This document shows positions 6,312-13,095 of a DNA stretch of 39,324 nucleotides, piece after piece. The position numbers and the translations under genes are program-made. The number at the start of each line of letters is the position of its first letter. Within the stretch, counting starts at the first letter, position 1. The DNA comes from an uncultured Opitutia bacterium (lineage in GTDB: Bacteria > Verrucomicrobiota > Verrucomicrobiia > Opitutales > Opitutaceae), in the NCBI GenBank assembly GCA_903862955.1, contig CAIPAH010000010.1, positions 1 to 39,324 of the forward strand, written 5' to 3'. Below the pieces are notes generated by a model. That model searched no databases. It was not told where the DNA came from and saw only the letters and a list, made by a program, of their open reading frames with translations.

Positions 6312-6998
6312 ATGACGCCTTCAAAACCCATCACCGTCCTGCTGGCCGAGGATCACGCCATTGTCCGCCAAGGCTTGTGCGCGCTGTTGAACGTGGACGG
6401 GGATTTTCAAATCGTCGCCGAAGCCCGCACCGGGCGCGAGGCGGTGGAGCTGGTGAAAACCTGCCATCCCGACGTCATCCTCATGGACATCGCCATGCCG
6501 GTGCTCAACGGCCTGGAGGCCACCCGGCAGATCCTGGCCGACAACCCGGCCGCCAAGGTGGTCATCCTTTCCGCGCACAGCGACGACGTCTATGTCGAGC
6601 GCATGAACGAGGCTGGCGTCGCCGGCTTCATCGAGAAACAGACTTCAGCAGAGATCCTGACCAAGGCGATCCGCGAGGTGGCCAAAGGGGGCAGGTATTT
6701 CAGCCCCGCCATCGTCAAGCGCCACCTCCACGATCCCGGCAACTTGCTCAAGCGCGACGGATCGCCCAGAACCAACGGCCTCCACCTGACGTCCCGCGAA
6801 TCGGAGGTGCTACAACTCGTGGCCGAAGGCTCGGCCAACAAGCAGGTCGCGTCAGCGCTGGGTATCAGCATCAAGACGGTTGAGAAGCACCGGCAGCATC
6901 TCATGGACAAGCTCAACATCCACGACACTGCCGGCCTCACCCTGTACGCGATTTCTGCCGGGGTCATCGAGAGCAATGTCCAGCTGACCATCATCTAA
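6312..6998 (+). CDS. NarL/FixJ-family response regulator
   Basis: This 228-residue regulator has a receiver domain (about 8-122) with the acidic pocket AEDH and the phosphoacceptor Asp59 in LMDIAMP. A C-terminal LuxR-type helix-turn-helix (about 158-205) contains LTSRESEVLQL and SIKTVEKHRQHLMDKL. The ATG lies 1 bp after the stop of the histidine kinase, so the two form an operon and a cognate pair. Targets are unknown. The envelope-stress-like genes immediately downstream (triple-BON protein and small membrane proteins) are obvious candidates. Confidence 0.93.
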   Translation: MTPSKPITVLLAEDHAIVRQGLCALLNVDGDFQIVAEARTGREAVELVKTCHPDVILMDIAMPVLNGLEATRQILADNPAAKVVILSAHSDDVYVERMNEAGVAGFIEKQTSAEILTKAIREVAKGGRYFSPAIVKRHLHDPGNLLKRDGSPRTNGLHLTSRESEVLQLVAEGSANKQVASALGISIKTVEKHRQHLMDKLNIHDTAGLTLYAISAGVIESNVQLTII

Positions 6999-7074
6999 CC
7001 TGGGTGGAATGCGCCGCCGCCGCGACAGCCGGTGCGCAAGCGCCAACGGGTAGGACAAGGCCCCATAGCAGCAG

Positions 7075-7102
7075 ACGGACCGGAAGCGTAAGCTTCGTCC
7101 GT
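7075..7102 (+). promoter_or_regulatory. Hairpin ending 6 nt before the BON gene start
   Basis: ACGGAC (7075-7080) pairs with GTCCGT (7097-7102) and GAAGC (7083-7087) with GCTTC (7092-7096). The loop is GTAA, with a 2-nt bulge at 7081-7082. The hairpin leaves only a 6-nt A-rich spacer before ATG 7109 and contains the only purine-rich ribosome-binding-like stretch, so it could gate translation. There is no T-tract, so termination of the upstream operon is less likely. Confidence 0.4.
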
Positions 7103-7108
7103 TAAACT

Positions 7109-7849
7109 ATGAAAATCACCCACCTGTCAGTTCTTATTGCCCTCGTCGCCAGCCCCATCGCGCTGTTCGCCTCGTCCGCCACCGATCGCAAGATCGAGGA
7201 TGCGGCCAAGGCCTCCTACAATTACCGCACGGTCCTTGAGAACCAAGTGACGGTGAAATCCCATGATGGCATCGTCACCCTCACCGGCACGGTCCAGGAC
7301 CGGGATTACAAGGATCTCGCCTCCGACACGGTGGAGAATCTCCCCGGCGTGCTGAGCGTCGACAACCAGATCAAGGTCGAGCCGGCCTATCCGGAGCACT
7401 CCGACGCTTGGATGGCGTTCAAGATTCACAGCCTCCTGCTCGTCAAGGGCAACGTCAGCTCGACCAGCACCAAGGTCGTCGTCGCAGACGGCAACGTCAC
7501 CCTGACCGGCACGGCCGACAACGCCGCGCAGAAGGAACTGACCGCCGCCTACGCCAAGGACATCGACGGCGTGAAGTCGGTGACAAACGACATTGTCGTC
7601 CAAGACAACAGCAAGAGCGAGACGGTCGGCGAGACGATCGACGACGCGTCCATCACCAGCCAGGTCAAATACGCCCTGCTCAGCCACAAGTCCACCAGCG
7701 CGCTGAAGACCAAGGTCACGACCACCAATGGCGTGGTCCGCGTCACGGGTGACGCCAGCTCCGACGCCGAGAAGTCCCTCGTCACGAAGCTCGCCTCCGA
7801 CGTCCGCGGCACGAAGTCCGTGACCAACGACATGGTCGTGAAGACCTGA
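7109..7849 (+). CDS. Periplasmic triple-BON-domain protein (OsmY-like)
   Basis: This 246-residue exported protein has a signal peptide (about 1-21, cleavage after LFA) followed by three BON domains (about 24-91, 98-166 and 177-245). Each shows the family pattern of an N-terminal helix, then a GxVxLTG or GVVRVTG strand, then a helix and a VKSVTNDIVV-type end. BON domains bind phospholipid membranes and occur in osmotic and envelope stress proteins such as OsmY, which has two. Three copies make this longer than OsmY. It follows a two-component operon and precedes two small stress-type membrane proteins. A strong hairpin terminator lies 24 bp after the stop. Confidence 0.9.
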   Translation: MKITHLSVLIALVASPIALFASSATDRKIEDAAKASYNYRTVLENQVTVKSHDGIVTLTGTVQDRDYKDLASDTVENLPGVLSVDNQIKVEPAYPEHSDAWMAFKIHSLLLVKGNVSSTSTKVVVADGNVTLTGTADNAAQKELTAAYAKDIDGVKSVTNDIVVQDNSKSETVGETIDDASITSQVKYALLSHKSTSALKTKVTTTNGVVRVTGDASSDAEKSLVTKLASDVRGTKSVTNDMVVKT

Positions 7850-7872
7850 TTGTTGCCCTGCTACTGTCCCAC

Positions 7873-7912
7873 GCAGCGCGATCGCCTCGGCGATCGCGCT
7901 GCCTTCTTTTCC
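7873..7912 (+). terminator. Rho-independent terminator after the BON gene
   Basis: A perfect 13-bp stem (7873-7885 with 7890-7902) with a CTCG tetraloop is followed by CTTCTTTTCC. The stem is very GC-rich and starts 23 nt after the stop codon. The T-tract is interrupted, so efficiency is uncertain. Confidence 0.75.
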
Positions 7913-7925
7913 ACTCCACTCTCCG

Positions 7926-8123
7926 ATGCACCCCAAAATCAAAGGCCGGCCCGCCAGTGAAATGCTTTCCCAAGGCAAAGTGATGCCCCACGTGGTGCAC
8001 GATGGCTCCAAGCCGTCGCCCTCGCTCAGCCCCGCCTCGCGCCAGCGCTTGGCCGTGCCCCGGTCCGCATCGGCTGGCGCCAACCACGCGCGGCACCACG
8101 TGTCGCGGCGCACCCAGTCATAA
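7926..8123 (+). CDS. Small basic hypothetical protein (65 aa)
   Basis: I do not recognise it. The reading frame starts with ATG, has strong G/C bias at third codon positions and encodes an Arg/Ser/Pro-rich, basic peptide without hydrophobic segments. It fills the 310-bp gap between the BON gene terminator and the DUF3185 gene. A long overlapping frame exists on the opposite strand, so the case rests on codon bias and position only. Confidence 0.35.
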   Translation: MHPKIKGRPASEMLSQGKVMPHVVHDGSKPSPSLSPASRQRLAVPRSASAGANHARHHVSRRTQS

Positions 8124-8161
8124 TCGTCAATTTTCTCCCGGGCCACGCCCAACTCAATCTC

Positions 8162-8368
8162 ATGAACAAAATCATCTACCTCGCGCTCGTTATCACCGGC
8201 GCGGTCCTCATCATCTATGGCATGGGGGCTTCCGACTCGATCGGCTCCAGCTTCTCCCGTTTCTTCACGGGCAATCCCACGGATCGGACCATCTGGCTCC
8301 TGATCGGCGGCATCGTCTCCGCCGGCATCGGCATCACTGGCTTGACGCGCGGGCCCAAAGCCACGTGA
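8162..8368 (+). CDS. DUF3185-family small membrane protein
   Basis: This 68-residue protein has two transmembrane helices (about 3-22 and 43-62) separated by a short loop. It has the hallmark sequence of the family: YGMGASDS, then [22 protein letters not shown]3185 proteins are found near stress genes in diverse bacteria and have no defined biochemical role. The DUF1328-type gene starts 26 bp downstream on the same strand, and the pair is probably co-transcribed. Confidence 0.85.
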   Translation: MNKIIYLALVITGAVLIIYGMGASDSIGSSFSRFFTGNPTDRTIWLLIGGIVSAGIGITGLTRGPKAT

Positions 8369-8394
8369 GGCTAACCCGCCCACCCTCCCCGCCC

Positions 8395-8553
8395 ATGCTC
8401 GGTTACGCTGTCATCTTTCTCATCATTGCCCTGGTCGCGGGGGTGCTCGGTTTCGGCGTCATCGCCGGGACCGCGGCCACCTTCGCCAAGGTGCTGTTCC
8501 TGATCTTCCTGGTGCTCTGCATCCTGACAGCGCTGCGCGGCCGAAGGGCCTGA
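8395..8553 (+). CDS. DUF1328/YtjA-type small membrane protein
   Basis: This 52-residue protein has two hydrophobic helices with the typical pattern of the DUF1328 (YtjA) family: [20 protein letters not shown], then a second helix with [15 protein letters not shown] and a basic C-terminus. The inner ATG at 8395 is chosen because the family is 50-60 residues long. Function is unknown, and homologues are commonly stress-induced. It lies directly after the DUF3185 gene. Confidence 0.85.
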   Translation: MLGYAVIFLIIALVAGVLGFGVIAGTAATFAKVLFLIFLVLCILTALRGRRA

Positions 8554-8586
8554 CGCCAAGCCTGCCCGGCCCGGGCTCAAAAGCAC

Positions 8587-9474
8587 TCAGTGTTGCACCG
8601 CGCCGTCCGGGTCGCCTTCGCGCTGGTCGCGCCAGCCGGTCAGGTGGCCGTCCTGAAAGGTCAGGCTCCGGTCCGCGCTGTTGCCATACTTGTCATGGCC
8701 GCGGCTGAGATAGACAAAAACATCGCCGTGGTCATCCACCGGGTGTCCGTAGGCCTGCTTCACGTCCGCTTTCGACATGCCCTTGACGAGATAGTGAAAC
8801 GAGATGCCGTTGCGGATCTCCTCGGCTTTCTTGTCGGCTTCGTCCCGCTCCTGGGCTTCCTTCGCCCGCCGCGCCTCCTCCTCACGCGCCGCCGTATCGT
8901 CGGTCGTCGGGACGTTGGCATCCTCCTTCGCCTGGCGCGCCAGCGCCTCGTCCTTGCGCGCGGCGAAAATCGCCCGCTGTTCGGGCGCGATATTGGAAAA
9001 CCTAACCGAAACCACCCCGCCAGGATAGCTCACCAGCACGGAATTGGTATCCCAACGTTTGATCGTGGACCGGTGCATCACGAACCCGTTGGTCAGCTTG
9101 ATGTCAGTCGGCAACTCTGCCGACGCGGCAGCCGGATCGATCGCGGGAGCCGCGGACGCAGCCACCGGTGAAACGGGGGCCGCGACCGGCGCGGGCGGCG
9201 CCAGTTCGCTGCGCATCTCGGGTGGCAGTTGCGAAAAAGGGATCGCGCCTTTGCCCCCGTCCCATTTGGCCACGACCGACGTGGATCCCACGGCCACCAC
9301 GGTGACATCGTGCAACACGGTGCCGTTCTTCAACTGAACTTCGGGGATCAACTTGCCCTTGGCATACTGGCCAGCCCAGACCGCCGGGCAGACAACCAAG
9401 CACGACGCCATGGCCACGACGGCCAGGCGGATATGACGGCGCAGGAGGGGTGCGAAATTCACGGACCCGCTCAT
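8587..9474 (-). CDS. Exported protein with two NG-motif repeats and a coiled coil
   Basis: This 295-residue protein from ATG 9474 has a signal peptide (cleavage likely after AVWA). Two related ~45-residue modules follow: VQLKNGTVLHDVT ending in FSQLPPEMR, and IKLTNGFVMHRST ending in FSNIAPEQR. They are separated by an Ala/Pro linker. A highly charged Ala/Glu/Arg coiled coil comes next, and then a C-terminal domain with LVKGMSKADVKQAYGHP that recalls BamE/SmpA-like folds. I do not know its function; a periplasmic structural or assembly role is possible. A TTG start at 9498 is possible but places the start inside a hairpin. Confidence 0.65.
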   Translation of the reverse strand: MSGSVNFAPLLRRHIRLAVVAMASCLVVCPAVWAGQYAKGKLIPEVQLKNGTVLHDVTVVAVGSTSVVAKWDGGKGAIPFSQLPPEMRSELAPPAPVAAPVSPVAASAAPAIDPAAASAELPTDIKLTNGFVMHRSTIKRWDTNSVLVSYPGGVVSVRFSNIAPEQRAIFAARKDEALARQAKEDANVPTTDDTAAREEEARRAKEAQERDEADKKAEEIRNGISFHYLVKGMSKADVKQAYGHPVDDHGDVFVYLSRGHDKYGNSADRSLTFQDGHLTGWRDQREGDPDGAVQH

Positions 9475-9476
9475 GC

Positions 9477-9502
9477 CAAATTGCCCCGGTCCGGGCAATT
9501 TG
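9477..9502 (-). promoter_or_regulatory. 10-bp perfect inverted repeat directly before a start codon
   Basis: CAAATTGCCC (9477-9486) and GGGCAATTTG (9493-9502) flank a 6-nt spacer. The repeat ends 2 bp before the ATG at 9474 and occupies the place where a ribosome-binding site should be. It may be an RNA hairpin that masks initiation or a protein operator. Confidence 0.45.
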
Positions 9503-9595
9503 ATTCCGGATTGAGACTACGTATTTGGCGGGTTTTTAACAACTGCCGCCGTGGTGCCGCGGTTTCCTCCCGGTCGAGAGCCTGCTGGGCCGGGC

Positions 9596-10015
9596 TCAGA
9601 CCGTGAAGAGCTCCTCCGGCTTGAAAAAGCGGGCCAATTCGGCCTTGGCGTTTTCCACGCTGTCGGAGGCATGCACCACGTTGCGCATCATCTCGGTGCC
9701 GAAATCCCCGCGGATCGTCCCCCTCGCCGCCTTGCGGGAGTCGGTGGGTCCCAGGAGATCGCGGACCTTCTGCACGATGTTCTCGCCTTGCAGCGCCATC
9801 GCGATGACCGGCCGCGAGCTCATGAACTGCTCGATTTCCGGATAGAACGGCTTGCTGGCAACATGCGCGTAATGCTCGCGGAGCTTCTCCGCCGAGAGGC
9901 GCATCATCTTGCAGCCCACGATCGTGAAGCCGGCCTGCTCAAATCGGGCCAGCACGTTGCCGACGTGGCGCTGTTCCATGCAATCGGGTTTAAAAATGAT
10001 GAAGGTTTTCTGCAT
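9596..10015 (-). CDS. ndk: Nucleoside diphosphate kinase
   Basis: This 139-residue cytoplasmic enzyme transfers the gamma phosphate between nucleoside tri- and diphosphates through a phospho-histidine. Visible family features are the N-terminal KTFIIFKPDCMEQRHVG, GPTDSRKAARGTIRGDFG, and RNVVHASDSVENAKAEL with the active-site His in NVVHASDS. Length is standard. ATG 10015 is preceded by GGGAGA at a good distance, so the longer upstream frame is not used. It lies 41 bp downstream of the photolyase gene on the same strand. Confidence 0.97.
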   Translation of the reverse strand: MQKTFIIFKPDCMEQRHVGNVLARFEQAGFTIVGCKMMRLSAEKLREHYAHVASKPFYPEIEQFMSSRPVIAMALQGENIVQKVRDLLGPTDSRKAARGTIRGDFGTEMMRNVVHASDSVENAKAELARFFKPEELFTV

Positions 10016-10056
10016 ATATTCTCCCAACAAAACATCCGGCCCCCGCCATGGGAAGC

Positions 10057-11535
10057 CTAGACTTTGCCCGCGCCCGGCCCGGCACCCGCCCGCAGCTGCT
10101 TGAAGGCTGCCAGCGCGGCGTTTCGGGCCTCGGCATGGTCCACCAGCGGACGCGGGTAGTTCTCCCCCAGCTTCACGCCAGCGGCCTCGAGCGCCAGCGT
10201 GGGCGCCTCCCACGGGGCATGGATGTGCTCCGCCGGCAGGCCCGCCAACTCCGGAACCCAGCGGCGGACATAGTCGCCTTGCGGGTCAAATTTCCGCCCC
10301 TGCAGCACCGGGGCAAAGATGCGAAAATACGGCGCCGCATCCGCACCGCAGCCTGCGCTCCATTGCCAACCCAGGGTGTTGTTCGCCAAGTCGGCATCCA
10401 CCAGCGTGTCCCAGAACCAGGCGGCCCCGTGCATCCAAGGCAGCCGGAGGTGCTTCACCAAGAACGACGCCACAATCATCCGCACCCGATTGTGCATCCA
10501 GCCCGTCTGCCACAACTGGTGCATGCCGGCGTCGACGATCGGATAACCGGTGAGGCCGCGCTGCCACGCCCGCAGGTTCATCCCGCCGGGATCCGCGGCC
10601 CAGGGGAATTTCTCAAATTCCTTCCGCAACGGCTCCACCGGCGTCTGCGGAAAGTGGAACAGGAGATGGTGCGCAAACTCCCGCCAACCCAGCTCGGCCA
10701 AAAAAACGGCCGCCCCCTTGCTCGGGGGAAAGACCCCGCTGTGCTTGGCTCGCGCCCGCACCGCCGCCCAGACCTGGCGCGGGCCGATCTCGCCAAAATG
10801 CAGCCACGGTGACAGCATCGACGTGCCATCCCGGTCGGGTCGGTTTCGCCCTTCCGCATAGTCGTCCATCTCCTTCGCCACAAACTGCCGTAACCGCTTC
10901 ACGCCGCCGTCTTCGCCCGGCTGCCAGATTTTATCCCATCCCGTCGCCCAACGAGGGTCAGCCGTCAGCGGCAGTTCCTCCAACTTCAGCGAGCGCGGCC
11001 AACGCCCGGGAGCCGGCAGTGTTTCGACGGCAAACTTCGTGGGCGCCGCGACCGGCAATGCCAGACAGGTCCGCCAGTAAGGCGTGAAAACTTGGAACGG
11101 CCGGCCTTGTTTGTTCTGCACCGTGTGCGGCTCGTGCAGCAGCGCACTGTTGAAACTCGTCGCGTCGAGCCCGGCGGCGGAAAACTCGGCCTTTATCGCT
11201 CGATCCCGGGCAATGCCGGCGGGTGGGTAACGTCGATTCCAATAGATCGCCCCTGCATCCGTCTCGTTTACCCACTCGCGCAGTATCGTCCGCGCATCGC
11301 CCCGCGCCAGGATCAGCCGCGAACCCAGACCTCGCAGCGAAGCGTCCAGCGAAGCCAATGAGCGATGCAGCCACCAGCGAGAGGCTCCGCCTGGCGGCCA
11401 GTCGCCCTCCCCGGCTTCGTCCCAAATGAAGATGGGAATCACCGGCGCACCGCGCGTCACGGCCGCCTGCAACGCTGGATTGTCCTGCAAGCGCAGGTCC
11501 TGCCGGAACCAAAGTAACGTCGGCGTCAACGGCAC
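10057..11535 (-). CDS. phr: Deoxyribodipyrimidine photolyase (class I)
   Basis: This 492-residue flavoenzyme should repair cyclobutane pyrimidine dimers using blue light. The N-terminal Rossmann-like antenna domain (about 1-130) begins [17 protein letters not shown]. The C-terminal FAD-binding helical domain has [37 protein letters not shown], then [18 protein letters not shown] with Asp/Asn residues near the flavin N5. The sequence matches CPD photolyases rather than plant-type cryptochromes. It sits 43 bp downstream of glgA and upstream of ndk on one strand, but no functional link is evident. Confidence 0.95.
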   Translation of the reverse strand: MPLTPTLLWFRQDLRLQDNPALQAAVTRGAPVIPIFIWDEAGEGDWPPGGASRWWLHRSLASLDASLRGLGSRLILARGDARTILREWVNETDAGAIYWNRRYPPAGIARDRAIKAEFSAAGLDATSFNSALLHEPHTVQNKQGRPFQVFTPYWRTCLALPVAAPTKFAVETLPAPGRWPRSLKLEELPLTADPRWATGWDKIWQPGEDGGVKRLRQFVAKEMDDYAEGRNRPDRDGTSMLSPWLHFGEIGPRQVWAAVRARAKHSGVFPPSKGAAVFLAELGWREFAHHLLFHFPQTPVEPLRKEFEKFPWAADPGGMNLRAWQRGLTGYPIVDAGMHQLWQTGWMHNRVRMIVASFLVKHLRLPWMHGAAWFWDTLVDADLANNTLGWQWSAGCGADAAPYFRIFAPVLQGRKFDPQGDYVRRWVPELAGLPAEHIHAPWEAPTLALEAAGVKLGENYPRPLVDHAEARNAALAAFKQLRAGAGPGAGKV

Positions 11536-11578
11536 GTCCTCACACTCCGGTGGCGATCAGGTCGGTGCATGGCGTAGC

Positions 11579-13021
11579 CTAGATGGACTCGCGGTAAAGC
11601 TCCTCATATCCGGCTGCGGCGGTCTTCCAGCTGAAATCCTTCCCCATGCCGCGTTTCTGCACCGCGGACATGCGGGCTGGATCGGCGAAGAGCTGGCGCG
11701 CCCGCTCCAGCGCGTTGCGGAGCCCTTCTTTCGTCGGCGCGCCCATCAGGCCCGTGCCGCTCGCCGGCTGTTCGTCCGCGTCCGTCACCGTGTCGATCAG
11801 GCCGCCCACACGGCTGACAATCGGCACCGTTCCGTAGATCTGGGAATACATCTGGTTCAATCCGCAGGGCTCGAAGAGCGACGGCATGATGAAGAAATCG
11901 CTGCCCGCCTCAATCAGGTGGCTCATCGCCTCGTCGAGCCGCGCGCTCAGCGAAATCTTCTCCGGCGCCTGCGAGACCAGCTGCTGGATCTCCTCCTCGT
12001 AGCGCTTTTCACCCGAACCCAGCACCACCAGCCGGCAATCCCCGAGCATGAAGAAATCCTGGTTGGCCAGCAGCAGGTCCAGGCCCTTCTGTTCCGCAAA
12101 TCGGCAGACCATGCCGAAGATCGGGCCTTTGTAGCCAGGGGCAAAATTGCACCGTTTCAGCAGTTCGGCCCGGCAGAGCTGCTTGCCCGCGAGGTTCGCC
12201 GCGGAATAACGCGCCGGCAGTAATGCGTCCGTGGCCGGATTCCAGACGCTCAGGTCCACGCCGTTCAACAGGCCCATGATGTCGTGCTCTCGCGTCTGGA
12301 CCACCCCGTCCAGCCCGTTGCCGAACTCCGGCGTTTGGATCTCCTGCGCGTATCTCGGACTCACAGTCGTCACGCGGTCCGCGAACAGGATCCCGCCCTT
12401 CAGCAGGTTGATCTGCTCGTAGTATTCGAGCCCATCCATGTTGTTGAGGTCCTCCGGCAGATTCGTCCGGGCAAAAACCGTCCGCGGAAACAAGCCCTGG
12501 TAGGCGATGTTGTGGATGGTGAAAACGGTCTTCACCGCGAGCGTCACGTCGTAGCGCCGCTCAGCGTCACGGAGCAGCATCGGCAGCAGCGCCGCCTGCC
12601 AGTCGTGGGCGTGCACGACGTCCGCCTGCAGATCCGAAAGGCGCAGCGCCTCGACCACGCCCTTGCAGAAGAAAATGAACCGGTCGGCGTTGTCCTCGTA
12701 ATCCCGCTCGCCATTGCCGTAGGGATTGCGCCGGTCAAAAAACTCCTCCCGGCAGACGAGGTGGACTTTCAGGTTCTTGCGCGGCGAAAACATCCGCACG
12801 TCCCCGGACAGAAACTGGTCGCCCATCTCGATCTTGAGCCGCGCCGTCCGCTCCGCCTTGGCCGCATCCTTGTGCTCCAACGCCGCCCGATAGCCCGGCA
12901 AGAAGACCGAGACTTCGTGGCCGTTGTCCGCCAGGACGCCGCACAACGAGGCCACGGCATCGGCCAACCCGCCGGTCTTCACATACGGGAAAAATTCACT
13001 CGCCGCATGGACGATTTTCAT
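11579..13021 (-). CDS. glgA: Glycogen synthase (ADP-glucose)
   Basis: This 480-residue GT5-family glucosyltransferase extends alpha-1,4-glucan chains from ADP-glucose. The N-terminal half has the KTGGL nucleotide-sugar motif at residues 15-19, ADVVHAHDWQ and TIHNIAYQG. The C-terminal GT-B half has FAEQKGLDLLL and the conserved MPSLFEPCGLNQMYSQIYGT, with the acidic catalytic region around EPCGL. Length is typical of bacterial GlgA. It is transcribed divergently from rnr across a 74-bp gap, and no other glycogen genes are in the window. Confidence 0.97.
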   Translation of the reverse strand: MKIVHAASEFFPYVKTGGLADAVASLCGVLADNGHEVSVFLPGYRAALEHKDAAKAERTARLKIEMGDQFLSGDVRMFSPRKNLKVHLVCREEFFDRRNPYGNGERDYEDNADRFIFFCKGVVEALRLSDLQADVVHAHDWQAALLPMLLRDAERRYDVTLAVKTVFTIHNIAYQGLFPRTVFARTNLPEDLNNMDGLEYYEQINLLKGGILFADRVTTVSPRYAQEIQTPEFGNGLDGVVQTREHDIMGLLNGVDLSVWNPATDALLPARYSAANLAGKQLCRAELLKRCNFAPGYKGPIFGMVCRFAEQKGLDLLLANQDFFMLGDCRLVVLGSGEKRYEEEIQQLVSQAPEKISLSARLDEAMSHLIEAGSDFFIMPSLFEPCGLNQMYSQIYGTVPIVSRVGGLIDTVTDADEQPASGTGLMGAPTKEGLRNALERARQLFADPARMSAVQKRGMGKDFSWKTAAAGYEELYRESI

Positions 13022-13095
13022 CGCGCCATCCTAGACATGGGCCTTTCGTTAGGCCAACAACGAAAGCATGGCTCGCGCGCCGTGCCGATTCAACT

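Noticed and set aside
7127-8383. 418-codon minus-strand frame opposite BON and DUF3185 genes
   Set aside because: It runs through a strong terminator hairpin and three supported plus-strand genes. The composition is typical of a shadow frame.
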